A stretch of DNA of 64,000 nt from Paraburkholderia metrosideri (GCF_904848625.1 NZ_CAJHCP010000016.1:62001-126000), one strand, 5' to 3'. Counted from the first letter of the stretch, positions 36,994-45,169 are shown. Numbers and translations: made by a program. The notes: generated by a model from the letters alone, not told the origin.

Positions 36994-37012
36994 GCAACCG
37001 CATCACGGTTGC
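36994..37012. promoter_or_regulatory. Inverted repeat upstream of livH
   Basis: GCAACCG-N5-CGGTTGC, 7-bp perfect arms. It shares the GCAACC/GGTTGC core with the palindrome upstream of the binding-protein gene, so both parts of the transporter might answer to one regulator. Confidence 0.35.
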
Positions 37013-37148
37013 AGGGCAAACCGGCAGCGGATAACCCTTACCGGTCTTTTACATCAGTACCCGCAGTGCCATTGAGTTTCCGTGCAGCATCACCGCCCAC
37101 CGGCTGATGAAGAACGCGAATCCAGTCGCACGGGCTAAGGAGCATTAA

Positions 37149-38099
37149 ATGGATATCTTCATCCAGCAGATCCTAAACGGACTGGTGCTTGGCAGCGTTT
37201 ATGCCATCATCGCACTGGGCTATACGATGGTTTACGGCATCTTGGGCATCATCAACTTCGCTCACGGCGACGTGTTGATGGTGGGCGCGATGGTCGCGCT
37301 CTCAGCCATAGGCGTGCTGCAGAATCACTTCCCCGGCCTCGGCAACGTGCCGACGCTGATCATTGCGCTGATCATCGCGGCGGTTGTGTGCGCGGCGGTC
37401 GGCTATACGATCGAGCGCGTGGCCTACCGGCCGTTGCGTAAAGCGCCGCGTCTCGCGCCGCTGATTACCGCGATCGGTGTGTCGATCCTGCTGCAGACGC
37501 TGGCCATGATGATCTGGTCGCGCAACCCGCTGCCGTTCCCCCAGTTGCTGCCGACCGATCCGCTGAACGTGATCAAGGCCACCGACACGACGCCTGGCGC
37601 AGTGATCTCGGTGACTGAAATCGTCATCATCGTGGTTGCGTTCCTCGTGATGGGCGGCCTGCTGCTGCTGGTGCACAAGACCAAGCTCGGCCGTGCGATG
37701 CGCGCCATCGCCGAGAACCCGGGCAACGCGTCGCTGATGGGCGTGAACCCGAACTTCGTGATCTCGGCCACCTTCATGATCGGCTCGGCGCTCGCCGCTC
37801 TCGCCGGCGTGATGATCGCGTCCGAATACGGCAACGCTCACTTCTATATGGGTTTCATCCCCGGCCTGAAGGCCTTTACCGCGGCAGTGCTCGGCGGCAT
37901 CGGCAATCTCGGCGGCGCGATGGTGGGCGGCGTGCTGCTCGGCCTGATCGAACAGTTGGGCGCGGGTTACATCGGCAATCTGACTGGCGGTGTGTTCGGC
38001 AGTAACTATCAGGACGTGTTTGCGTTCATCGTGCTGATCATCGTGCTGGTGTTCCGTCCGTCGGGCCTGCTCGGCGAACGTGTTGCGGATCGCGCCTGA
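37149..38099 (+). CDS. livH: Branched-chain amino acid ABC transporter permease LivH
   Basis: A 316-residue inner-membrane permease with about eight hydrophobic helices. QILNGLVLGSVYAIIALGYTMVYG and INFAHGDVLMVGA are the LivH N-terminal hallmarks, and AIAENPGNASLMGVN is the cytoplasmic EAA-type loop that docks with the ATPases. AAGGAG precedes the ATG. It heads the livHMGF run; the gap to livM is 17 nt. Confidence 0.96.
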   Translation: MDIFIQQILNGLVLGSVYAIIALGYTMVYGILGIINFAHGDVLMVGAMVALSAIGVLQNHFPGLGNVPTLIIALIIAAVVCAAVGYTIERVAYRPLRKAPRLAPLITAIGVSILLQTLAMMIWSRNPLPFPQLLPTDPLNVIKATDTTPGAVISVTEIVIIVVAFLVMGGLLLLVHKTKLGRAMRAIAENPGNASLMGVNPNFVISATFMIGSALAALAGVMIASEYGNAHFYMGFIPGLKAFTAAVLGGIGNLGGAMVGGVLLGLIEQLGAGYIGNLTGGVFGSNYQDVFAFIVLIIVLVFRPSGLLGERVADRA

Positions 38100-38116
38100 T
38101 CCAGGGAGAAAAAAAG

Positions 38117-39286
38117 ATGACCTCAATTCAACCGATCGAGCCGTCCACGACGCTCATCCCTGAAAAGAACCGCACGAAGACCTGGACCGTCGGCATCATC
38201 ACCGCGTTCTTCGTGATCGCGGCGCCGATGATCATCGGCACGGCCGGTGGCAATTACTGGGTTCGCGTGCTCGACTTCGCGATGCTGTACGTGATGCTCG
38301 CGCTCGGCCTGAACGTGGTGGTCGGCTTCGCCGGCCTGCTCGATTTGGGCTACATCGCGTTCTACGCGGTCGGCGCTTACACGTCAGCGCTGCTGAGCTC
38401 GCCGCACCTGTCGTCGCAGTTCGAGTGGATCGCGCATCTCGCGCCGAATGGGCTGCACGTGCCGTTCCTGATCATCGTGCCGTGCGCGATGGCGGTTGCC
38501 GCGCTGTTCGGCGTGCTGCTCGGCGCACCGACGCTGCGTCTGCGAGGCGACTACCTCGCCATCGTGACGTTGGGCTTCGGGGAAATCGTGCGGATTTTCC
38601 TGAACAACCTCGACCGTCCGGTGAACATCACCAACGGCCCGAAGGGGATCACCGCGATTGACCCGGTGCACGTGGGCGACTTCAGCCTCGCGCAAACGCA
38701 CTCGCTGTTCGGCTTCCAGTTTCCAACGGTGTACTCGTACTACTACCTGTTTGTGATCGGCGCATTGCTCGTGATCTGGGTGTGTACGCGTTTGCAGCAC
38801 TCGCGTATCGGCCGTGCATGGGCGGCGATCCGCGAAGACGAAATCGCTGCGAAGGCAATGGGCATCAACACCCGCAACGTGAAACTGCTGGCGTTCGCGA
38901 TGGGCGCGTCGTTCGGCGGTCTGTCGGGCGCGATGTTCGGTTCGTTCCAGGGCTTCGTGTCGCCGGAATCGTTCACGCTGCCTGAGTCGATCGTCGTGCT
39001 GGCCTGCGTGGTGCTAGGCGGTATGGGCCACATTCCAGGCGTGATTCTCGGCGCGGTGCTGCTCGCGGTGTTGCCGGAATTCCTGCGCTCGACGATGGGT
39101 CCGCTGCAGAACATGATCTTCGGCCACGAAATCGTCGACACGGAAGTGATCCGTCAGCTGGTCTACGCACTCGCAATGGTGCTGATCATGCTGTATCGCT
39201 CGGAAGGCTTGTGGCCGTCGCCCAAGCATGAAGACAAGATTGCGAAACTGTCGAAACGCAGCGGCAAGAAGCCGGTGCGGGCGTAA
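38117..39286 (+). CDS. livM: Branched-chain amino acid ABC transporter permease LivM
   Basis: A 389-residue partner permease of LivH. The hydrophilic N-terminus (residues 1-20) is followed by about nine helices. LGLNVVVGFAGLLDLGYIAFYAVGAY is the LivM signature, and AIREDEIAAKAMGIN the coupling loop. A basic C-terminal tail follows the last helix. GGGAG precedes the ATG. Length is in the usual LivM range. Confidence 0.96.
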   Translation: MTSIQPIEPSTTLIPEKNRTKTWTVGIITAFFVIAAPMIIGTAGGNYWVRVLDFAMLYVMLALGLNVVVGFAGLLDLGYIAFYAVGAYTSALLSSPHLSSQFEWIAHLAPNGLHVPFLIIVPCAMAVAALFGVLLGAPTLRLRGDYLAIVTLGFGEIVRIFLNNLDRPVNITNGPKGITAIDPVHVGDFSLAQTHSLFGFQFPTVYSYYYLFVIGALLVIWVCTRLQHSRIGRAWAAIREDEIAAKAMGINTRNVKLLAFAMGASFGGLSGAMFGSFQGFVSPESFTLPESIVVLACVVLGGMGHIPGVILGAVLLAVLPEFLRSTMGPLQNMIFGHEIVDTEVIRQLVYALAMVLIMLYRSEGLWPSPKHEDKIAKLSKRSGKKPVRA

Positions 39287-39304
39287 TTCACCGGGGACAA
39301 CAAC

Positions 39305-40078
39305 ATGAGCGACAACATTCGACTTTCGGTGAAAGGCGTCAACAAACGCTTCGGCGGTTTGCAAGCTTTGTCCGACGTTGGGCTTGAGATCAGATCCGGC
39401 CAGATTTACGGGCTGATCGGTCCGAACGGCGCGGGCAAGACGACCTTCTTCAATGTGATTACCGGGCTGTACACGCCGGATTCAGGCGAGTTCAAACTCG
39501 ACGGCACGCCGTACACGCCGACCGCTGTTTATCAAGTCGCGCAAGCGGGGATTGCGCGGACGTTCCAGAACATCCGTCTGTTCGGCGGCATGACCGCGCT
39601 GGAAAACGTGATGGTCGGCCGTCACGTGCGCACGAAGCACGGCCTGATCGGCGCGGTGTTCCAGACGCCGTCCGAACGCAAGGAAGAACGCGAGATCAAG
39701 GAGCGCGCGATCGAACTGCTGGACTACGTCGGCATTGCGCAGTACGCGGACTACACGTCGCGCAATCTGTCGTACGGCCACCAGCGTCGTCTGGAAATTG
39801 CGCGCGCGCTGGCAACGGATCCGAAGCTGCTCGCACTCGACGAACCGGCTGCCGGCATGAACGCAACGGAAAAGGTCGAGCTGACCAAGCTGCTCGACAA
39901 GATCCGTTCCGACGGCAAGACGATTCTGTTGATCGAACACGACGTGAAACTCGTGATGGGTTTGTGCAACCAGATGACGGTGCTCGACTACGGCAAGGTG
40001 ATTGCACAAGGTCTGCCGCAAGACGTGCAGAAGGATCCGAAGGTGATCGAGGCTTACCTCGGCGCGGGAGTTCATTAA
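39305..40078 (+). CDS. livG: Branched-chain amino acid ABC transporter ATP-binding protein LivG
   Basis: A 257-residue ATPase of the transporter. Walker A GPNGAGKT lies at residues 39-46, the signature is LSYGHQRR, and Walker B ends in LALDEPAAGMN. The switch His is in LIEHD. The C-terminal extension with YLGAG is typical of LivG. It lies 18 nt after livM, and its stop overlaps the livF start by one base. Confidence 0.96.
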   Translation: MSDNIRLSVKGVNKRFGGLQALSDVGLEIRSGQIYGLIGPNGAGKTTFFNVITGLYTPDSGEFKLDGTPYTPTAVYQVAQAGIARTFQNIRLFGGMTALENVMVGRHVRTKHGLIGAVFQTPSERKEEREIKERAIELLDYVGIAQYADYTSRNLSYGHQRRLEIARALATDPKLLALDEPAAGMNATEKVELTKLLDKIRSDGKTILLIEHDVKLVMGLCNQMTVLDYGKVIAQGLPQDVQKDPKVIEAYLGAGVH

Positions 40079-40818
40079 TGGCAGCGACTATGGCAACGAG
40101 CGCAAATACCCCGATGCTCAAGATCAAGGGGCTGCAGGTCAATTACGGCGGCATTCAGGCCGTGAAAGGTATCGACCTGCAAGTGGAGCAGGGCGAACTG
40201 GTCACGCTGATCGGCGCGAACGGCGCGGGCAAGACCACGACGATGAAGGCGATCACGGGTCTGAAGCCGTACACGATCGGCGACATCGAGTACATGGGCG
40301 AGTCGATCAAGGGCATCCCGCCGCATCTGCTTCTGAAGAGAGGCCTGGCGATGGTGCCGGAAGGCCGCGGCATCTTCGCGCGGATGTCGATCGTCGAGAA
40401 CATGCAGATGGGGGCTTATCTGCGTACCGACACGGACGGCATCAAGGCGGACGTCGATCGGATGTTCGGCTTTTTCCCGCGTCTGAAGGAACGTGCTGCG
40501 CAATACGCGGGCACGCTGTCGGGTGGCGAGCAGCAGATGCTGGCGATGGCGCGCGCGATCATCTCGCGTCCGAAGCTGTTGCTGCTGGACGAACCGTCGA
40601 TGGGTCTGTCGCCGATCATGGTCGAGAAGATCTTCGAAGTGGTGCGCGCGATTTCGGCTGAAGGGATGACCGTGCTGCTGGTCGAGCAGAACGCGCGTCT
40701 GGCGTTGCAGGCGGCGAATCGCGGCTACGTGATGGACTCGGGTCTGGTCACGATGTCGGGTGACGCGAAGCAGATGCTGGATGATCCGAAGGTGCGTGCA
40801 GCGTATCTGGGCGAATAG
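40078..40818 (+). CDS. livF: Branched-chain amino acid ABC transporter ATP-binding protein LivF
   Basis: A 246-residue second ATPase. Walker A is GANGAGKT, the signature LSGGEQQ, and Walker B LLLDEPSMGLSP, followed by VEQN in place of the more usual EHD switch sequence, as is normal for LivF. VPEGRGIF is another LivF hallmark. The ATG overlaps the livG stop (TAATG). An ATG five codons in (MATSANT) is an alternative start. Confidence 0.96.
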   Translation: MAATMATSANTPMLKIKGLQVNYGGIQAVKGIDLQVEQGELVTLIGANGAGKTTTMKAITGLKPYTIGDIEYMGESIKGIPPHLLLKRGLAMVPEGRGIFARMSIVENMQMGAYLRTDTDGIKADVDRMFGFFPRLKERAAQYAGTLSGGEQQMLAMARAIISRPKLLLLDEPSMGLSPIMVEKIFEVVRAISAEGMTVLLVEQNARLALQAANRGYVMDSGLVTMSGDAKQMLDDPKVRAAYLGE

Positions 40819-40838
40819 CCCGCGTACCCGTACCGACG

Positions 40839-40877
40839 AAAAAAGCCGCCTGCGTGTCAACACGCAGGCGGCTTTTT
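40839..40877. terminator. Bidirectional terminator between livF and the GNAT gene
   Basis: AAAAGCCGCCTGCGTGT pairs with ACACGCAGGCGGCTTTT, a 17-bp stem with a tiny loop and T-runs on both strands, between convergent genes. Confidence 0.93.
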
Positions 40878-40903
40878 CTATTGCGGCAAGCGGCGGCGAT
40901 TTC

Positions 40904-41392
40904 TTAACCCGCCGCTGCCACCGTTGTTGCCGTGACGGGATCGGCCAGCTCACCCAGGCGCTTGCCAAGACTGATCACCGGATCGGCACGATAGCCGAGC
41001 GACTCGTAAAACGCTCGCAGATCGGTCTTTGCCGACAAAATCTGCAAATTCAACTTCGGGCATCCGAGCCCGGTCAACACCTTCTCGACATGCGCAATGA
41101 GACGCGTGCCAATGCCATGACGACGCAGCGACTCATCGACCGCGAGCGAATACATCCAGCCCCGGTGTCCGTCGTATCCGCCCATCACCGTGCCGACGAT
41201 ACGCTCGTCAAGCACCGCGACAAAGAACAGTTCCGGCTGCGTCGCCAGCTTGTTGGCAATCGACAGATGCGGATTACGCTGCGGCCGCGTCACGTCCCGA
41301 TACTCGGGGAACGCTTGTTGCCACAACGCGATCACGGCATCGGTGTCGTTCGCGTCGAAGCGGCGGATCGATAGTGTCGCGCTGGTCGTCAT
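40904..41392 (-). CDS. GNAT family N-acetyltransferase (YpeA-like)
   Basis: A 162-residue single GNAT domain. The acetyl-CoA-binding pattern RRHGIGTRL (R/Q-x-x-G-x-G/A) lies near residue 90, after the beta-strand with VGTVMGGYDGHRG, and FYESLGY marks the C-terminal part. The closest remembered family is YpeA. The gene starts 17 nt downstream of argD and is probably co-transcribed, so the arginine attenuator upstream of argD would also affect it. The substrate is unknown; an amino-acid-related amine is only a guess from context. Confidence 0.88.
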   Translation of the reverse strand: MTTSATLSIRRFDANDTDAVIALWQQAFPEYRDVTRPQRNPHLSIANKLATQPELFFVAVLDERIVGTVMGGYDGHRGWMYSLAVDESLRRHGIGTRLIAHVEKVLTGLGCPKLNLQILSAKTDLRAFYESLGYRADPVISLGKRLGELADPVTATTVAAAG

Positions 41393-41409
41393 CGGCGTGG
41401 TCCGTTTGA

Positions 41410-42594
41410 TTACAGCGAGTCGAGGATCGAACGCAGCATCGTCATCATCTGGTCGATCTCTTCGTTCGTCACATTCAGCGCGGGCATGAAGCGCAGCAGG
41501 TTCGGACGCGCCGCGTTCAGCAGCAGGCCGTCGGGCTGCATGTCGCGCGCCTTCTCGACGATCAGTGGACCATTGTCGTTGTCGAGCAGCAGCGCGCGCA
41601 GCAGGCCTTCGCCACGCTCGCCCTTGAAGCCGCGTTCCGCCGACAACTCCAGCAGCTTCGAGCGCAGGTATTCGCCGCGCGCACGCACGCCTTCGAGGAA
41701 GCCCGGTGCGGTCAGTTGCGAGATCACCGAATAGCCGACCGCGGTCATCAACGGATTGCCGTTGTAGGTGCCGCCCTGATCGCCGGCTTCGAACACCGCG
41801 ACTTCCGCTTTCGACAACAACGCTGCCAGCGGCACGCCGCCGCCGATACCCTTGCCGAGCGTCATGATGTCCGGCTCGATACCCGACAACTCGTACGCGA
41901 AGAGGGTACCCGCACGGCCGCAGCCGCTCTGCACTTCGTCGACGATCAGCAGCAGGTTGTGCTTCTTCGTCAGTTCGCGCAGTTGCTGCATGAATTCTTT
42001 CGTCGCCGGAATCACGCCGCCTTCGCCCTGAATCGGTTCCAGCATCACCGCAACCGTCTTCGCGTTGATCAGCTTTTCAACCGACGCGATGTCGTTCAGA
42101 TCCGCCTTCGGGAAACCCGGCACTTGCGGTGCGTAGATCGTGTCCCAGCCCGGCTTGCCGCTCGCCGACATCGTGGCGATCGTGCGGCCGTGGAAGCTGT
42201 GATCGAACGTGATGATTTCGAACGCGCCGTCCTTGAACTTTTTGCCCCACTTGCGCGCGAGCTTGATTGCGCCTTCGTTCGCTTCGGCGCCGCTGTTCGC
42301 GAAGAACACCTTGTCGAAGCAGCTGTGTTGCGTGAGCAGGCCGGCGAGCTTCGCCATCGGCTCGTTGTAGAAGGCCGGCGACGGGTTCAGCAGCAGCTTC
42401 GCCTGCGTGTTCAGCGCTTCGATCATGCCGTCGTTGCAATGACCGAGACTGTTGACCGCCCAACCCTGGATGAAGTCCAGATATCGCTTGCCGGTATTGT
42501 CGTAAAGCCACGAGCCCTTGCCGTGCGTGAAAACGATTTCGGGCCGGTTCGTGATGTACATCAGCGACTCGATCGGATACTCATTGAAATTCAT
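41410..42594 (-). CDS. argD: Acetylornithine transaminase family (ArgD)
   Basis: A 394-residue PLP-dependent class III aminotransferase. N-acetylornithine aminotransferase of arginine synthesis is the best fit. The PLP-binding SGAEANEGAIKLARK (from residue 101), the Asp in LLIVDEVQSGCGR (D219) and catalytic Lys248 in LGKGIGGG are all present. SFHGRT is the other family mark. The start MNFNEYPIES has GGAG 9 nt upstream; the longer frame runs through a terminator hairpin. The upstream leader with an Arg-rich ORF strongly supports the arginine assignment over other ornithine-type aminotransferases. Confidence 0.92.
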   Translation of the reverse strand: MNFNEYPIESLMYITNRPEIVFTHGKGSWLYDNTGKRYLDFIQGWAVNSLGHCNDGMIEALNTQAKLLLNPSPAFYNEPMAKLAGLLTQHSCFDKVFFANSGAEANEGAIKLARKWGKKFKDGAFEIITFDHSFHGRTIATMSASGKPGWDTIYAPQVPGFPKADLNDIASVEKLINAKTVAVMLEPIQGEGGVIPATKEFMQQLRELTKKHNLLLIVDEVQSGCGRAGTLFAYELSGIEPDIMTLGKGIGGGVPLAALLSKAEVAVFEAGDQGGTYNGNPLMTAVGYSVISQLTAPGFLEGVRARGEYLRSKLLELSAERGFKGERGEGLLRALLLDNDNGPLIVEKARDMQPDGLLLNAARPNLLRFMPALNVTNEEIDQMMTMLRSILDSL

Positions 42595-42662
42595 GACGGC
42601 AAGCTCCAGACAACGGGGGTGAAGGTAGATGACGGATTGGCCTTGCAGCAAACAACGGCCGG

Positions 42663-42695
42663 AAAAACAGAAAAGCCACGGCATGCCGTGGCTTT
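42663..42695 (-). terminator. Attenuator terminator in the argD leader
   Basis: The palindrome AAAGCCACGG-CATG-CCGTGGCTTT (24 nt) gives a 10-bp stem and a 4-nt loop, followed on the minus strand by TTTTCTGTTTTT. It lies about 70 nt upstream of the argD ATG, within the leader, not behind a gene. Confidence 0.8.
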
Positions 42696-42751
42696 CATGA
42701 TTCGAACAGCTTGCGCCTTGTGTAGCGCGAATCCGTGACGAAGCCAGCGGC
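42685..42751 (-). promoter_or_regulatory. Antiterminator-capable segment of the argD leader
   Basis: The segment GCCGCTGGCTT (minus strand, 42751-42741) can pair with the 5' arm of the terminator (AAGCCACGGC, 42694-42685). This gives ten base pairs with one bulged C, and would exclude the terminator. It mimics the terminator 3' arm almost exactly and begins five bases after the leader stop codon. Confidence 0.6.
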
Positions 42752-42755
42752 GTCC

Positions 42756-42806
42756 CTAGGGGAGCGGCGAGCGGCGACGTCGGAGTTCGGACTGGATGCG
42801 GTTCAT
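42756..42806 (-). CDS. Arg-rich leader peptide of argD (16 aa)
   Basis: The ORF reads M-N-R-I-Q-S-E-L-R-R-R-R-S-P-L-P-stop. Five of 16 residues are Arg, four consecutive (codons CGA CGT CGC CGC, positions 9-12). There is no Shine-Dalgarno; the A of ATG lies seven bases after a TATTCT hexamer, compatible with leaderless translation. Position before an antiterminator/terminator pair and an arginine-synthesis gene fits a leader that makes ribosomes stall when charged Arg-tRNA is scarce. It is inferred from sequence only, and overlaps no other plausible gene. Confidence 0.65.
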   Translation of the reverse strand: MNRIQSELRRRRSPLP

Positions 42807-42813
42807 GCGCGAA

Positions 42814-42843
42814 AGAATACGACAATAAAAGCGCCGGTGTAAA
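42814..42843 (-). promoter_or_regulatory. Putative argD promoter
   Basis: On the minus strand TTTACA-N18-TATTCT. The predicted start of transcription coincides with the leader-peptide ATG. Confidence 0.5.
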
Positions 42844-42915
42844 CCATGAATTTTCACAGAAGCGCGGCAAAACGGATTTTTACGCGACTGTCGTCAGGCT
42901 GACACGGTATGCGCG

Positions 42916-42952
42916 AACGGCCTGTTGGGTATTTCAAACAGGCCGTTTTTTG
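42916..42952 (+). terminator. Plus-strand intrinsic terminator-like hairpin
   Basis: AACGGCCTGTT and AACAGGCCGTT form an 11-bp stem with a 10-nt loop. T6 follows on the plus strand only. There is no rightward gene upstream, so its target transcript is unclear. It may also cap the 3' end of the leftward reductase mRNA. Confidence 0.7.
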
Positions 42953-42966
42953 TTCAATCAGCGCGC

Positions 42967-43998
42967 TTAAACCGCGTTTGCCAGATCGGCTGCGCTGGTG
43001 AACGAGTCAGCGTAGAACTCGTCTTCCGGCAGCTTGTGATGCTGGGTGAAATCGCGTTGCGCCGACTCGACCATGACCGGTGCGCCGCACGCATACACCT
43101 GATACGCGGACAGATCCGGCAGATCTTCGATCACCGCGCGATGCACGAAACCGACACGGCCGGTCCACGCGTCGCCCGCGTCCGGTTCCGACAGCACCGG
43201 CACGAACTTGAAGTTCGGAATCTCACGCGCCCATTGTTCGGCGAGTTCGAGCAGATACAGGTCTTTCTTGCGACGCGCGCCCCAGTACAGCGTCATCGGG
43301 CGATTCAGGTTCTTGAACACCGCGTGCTCGACGATCGCCTTCAGCGGCGCGAAGCCCGTGCCCGACGCCAGCAGCACGATCGGCTTGTCGGAGTCTTCAC
43401 GCAGGAAGAACGTGCCGAGCGGTGCTTCGAAGCGCAGGATGTCGCGCTCTTTCATCGTGTTGAACACGTGATCGGTGAACGCGCCGCCCGGCATGTGACG
43501 GATGTGCAGTTCGATCGGGCCTTCGGTATGCGGCGCGTTCGCCATCGAATAGCTGCGACGCTTGCCGTCTTTCAGAATGAATTCGAGGTACTGGCCGGCC
43601 AGATATTGCAGACGTTCGTTGGCGGGCAATTGCAGCTTCACGACGATCACGTCGTCGGCCTTGCGCTCGATGGCGTTCACGCGGCACGGCAGCTTCTTGA
43701 CCTGCACGTCGCCGACACCGGCCACTTCGCGGATGTCCACTTCGAGATCGGTGCAGGCGGTCGCGCAGCACAGCAGCGCGAGACCACGGGTCTTTTCGTC
43801 GTTCGACAAGGCCGACGACGAATGCGGGCGCTGTTCGATTTCGCCGCTGACCACGGCGCCCTTGCACGAACCGCAGGCGCCGTTCTTGCAGCCGTACGGC
43901 AGGCCGATGCCCTGGCGCAACGCGGCGCTCAGCAGCGGTTCGTCCTGTTCTACCTGAAACTGCCGGCCGCTTTGCCGGAGCGTGACGTTAAATGCCAT
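42967..43998 (-). CDS. Ferredoxin-domain FAD/NAD(P) oxidoreductase (CDP-6-deoxy-delta-3,4-glucoseen reductase-like)
   Basis: A 343-residue fusion of an N-terminal plant-type [2Fe-2S] ferredoxin domain and a ferredoxin-NADP reductase domain. Cluster cysteines are C37, C42 and C45 (YGCKNGACGSC) and one of C77/C78. RRSYSMAN binds FAD, and ASGTGFAPLKA and YACGAPVMV belong to the NAD(P) half. This layout occurs in phenol/toluate-type reductases and AscD-like proteins. It is monocistronic, with no oxygenase or sugar genes nearby, so the electron acceptor is unknown. TATAAC about 30 nt before the start is a possible -10. Confidence 0.9.
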   Translation of the reverse strand: MAFNVTLRQSGRQFQVEQDEPLLSAALRQGIGLPYGCKNGACGSCKGAVVSGEIEQRPHSSSALSNDEKTRGLALLCCATACTDLEVDIREVAGVGDVQVKKLPCRVNAIERKADDVIVVKLQLPANERLQYLAGQYLEFILKDGKRRSYSMANAPHTEGPIELHIRHMPGGAFTDHVFNTMKERDILRFEAPLGTFFLREDSDKPIVLLASGTGFAPLKAIVEHAVFKNLNRPMTLYWGARRKKDLYLLELAEQWAREIPNFKFVPVLSEPDAGDAWTGRVGFVHRAVIEDLPDLSAYQVYACGAPVMVESAQRDFTQHHKLPEDEFYADSFTSAADLANAV

Positions 43999-44116
43999 AG
44001 AGTGTTCGAAATCGTAAAGTCGGGAATCGTTATAGGAGCATCGCACCCGCCGCATCAATCGGGCGATACCTGAGGCGCCGATACCTGGCGCGCCTGACGG
44101 CTACAATGCGTCCACC

Positions 44117-45169
44117 ATGAAAGCGACACGAAACTTCCGCCGGCCGCGCGTGTTAATCGTAGGTTGCGGCGATGTCGGCATGCGTTGCCTGCCCTTGCTG
44201 CAGCCTCGCGCGCATATTTTTGCGCTGACCAGCCACGCCGGACGCTGCGCCGAATTGCGCGCCGCAGGCGTGACACCGCTGGTTGGCGATCTCGACGTGC
44301 GCCGCAGCCTCAAACGGCTCGCGGGCCTCGCGCCGACGGTGCTGCACCTCGCGCCACCGCAAAAAACCGGCGACGACGACAGCCGTACCCGCGCATTGCT
44401 CGCCACGCTCGGCGCGCGCCGCGGCGGTGTGCTGCGGGCCTCGTCGGCCTCCGCAATCACGCCGGTAGGGCGCCTGCGCCGCGAGTCGTGCCGCGTTCGT
44501 GCTCACTTTCGCGCCTCGTGGGCGGAATCTGAGACAGCCGGTATTGTACCCGACAGGGGGTACCGGACCGCCGCTTCGCAGGCACCCGTCAAGCTGGTCT
44601 ATGCGAGCACGACGGGCGTCTATGGCGATTGCGGCGGCGCGTGGATCGACGAAACGCGTGCGGTGCAGCCGGCCAACGGACGCGCCAAACGGCGGGTGTC
44701 GGCAGAACGGCAATTGCGGCGCGCGACAGCTCACGGCAGCGTGATTGCCAGCATCGCGCGAATTCCCGGCATTTATGCGGGCAACCGTCTGCCGCTCGCG
44801 CGACTCGAAAAGGGCACGCCCGCGCTGAGCGAGTCCGACGACGTCTATACCAATCACATTCATGCCGACGACCTGGCCGCGATCCTCGTGCGCCTCATCA
44901 CGCACGGCAAACCGTCACGCGTGATTCACGCGTCCGACGATTCGTCGCTGAAAATGGGCGAGTATTTCGATGAAGTGGCCGATGCTTTCGGCCTCGCGCG
45001 TCCGCCGCGCATCACCCGCGCGCAGGCTGAAGAGCAGATCGATCCGAACCTGCTGTCGTTCATGCGCGAATCGAGGCGGCTCGTGAACCGGCGCTTGAAA
45101 CAGGAATTGCGCGTGCAATTGCGGTTTCCGAGCGTGGAGGATTTCTTGCGAGTGAGTGGGAAGGGGTGA
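44117..45169 (+). CDS. NAD-dependent epimerase/SDR-type protein (YeeZ-like)
   Basis: A 350-residue extended SDR-like protein. The nucleotide-binding VLIVGCGDVGMRCL lies near residue 12, LVYASTTGVYGDCGG in the middle, and an IHADDLAAILV segment near residue 250. Between roughly residues 97 and 155 there is an Arg/Ser-rich stretch that I do not recognise from the family. The substrate is unknown. It is divergent from the reductase gene, with about 120 nt between starts. Confidence 0.85.
   Translation: MKATRNFRRPRVLIVGCGDVGMRCLPLLQPRAHIFALTSHAGRCAELRAAGVTPLVGDLDVRRSLKRLAGLAPTVLHLAPPQKTGDDDSRTRALLATLGARRGGVLRASSASAITPVGRLRRESCRVRAHFRASWAESETAGIVPDRGYRTAASQAPVKLVYASTTGVYGDCGGAWIDETRAVQPANGRAKRRVSAERQLRRATAHGSVIASIARIPGIYAGNRLPLARLEKGTPALSESDDVYTNHIHADDLAAILVRLITHGKPSRVIHASDDSSLKMGEYFDEVADAFGLARPPRITRAQAEEQIDPNLLSFMRESRRLVNRRLKQELRVQLRFPSVEDFLRVSGKG

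Larger units (their letters stand above)
42595..42966. other. argD leader region and 3' flank of the reductase gene
   Basis: No large gene. It contains, read leftward, a promoter-like pair, an Arg-rich leader ORF, an antiterminator-capable segment and an intrinsic terminator before argD, each listed separately. To the right is a second hairpin whose T-run is on the plus strand. Confidence 0.7.
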
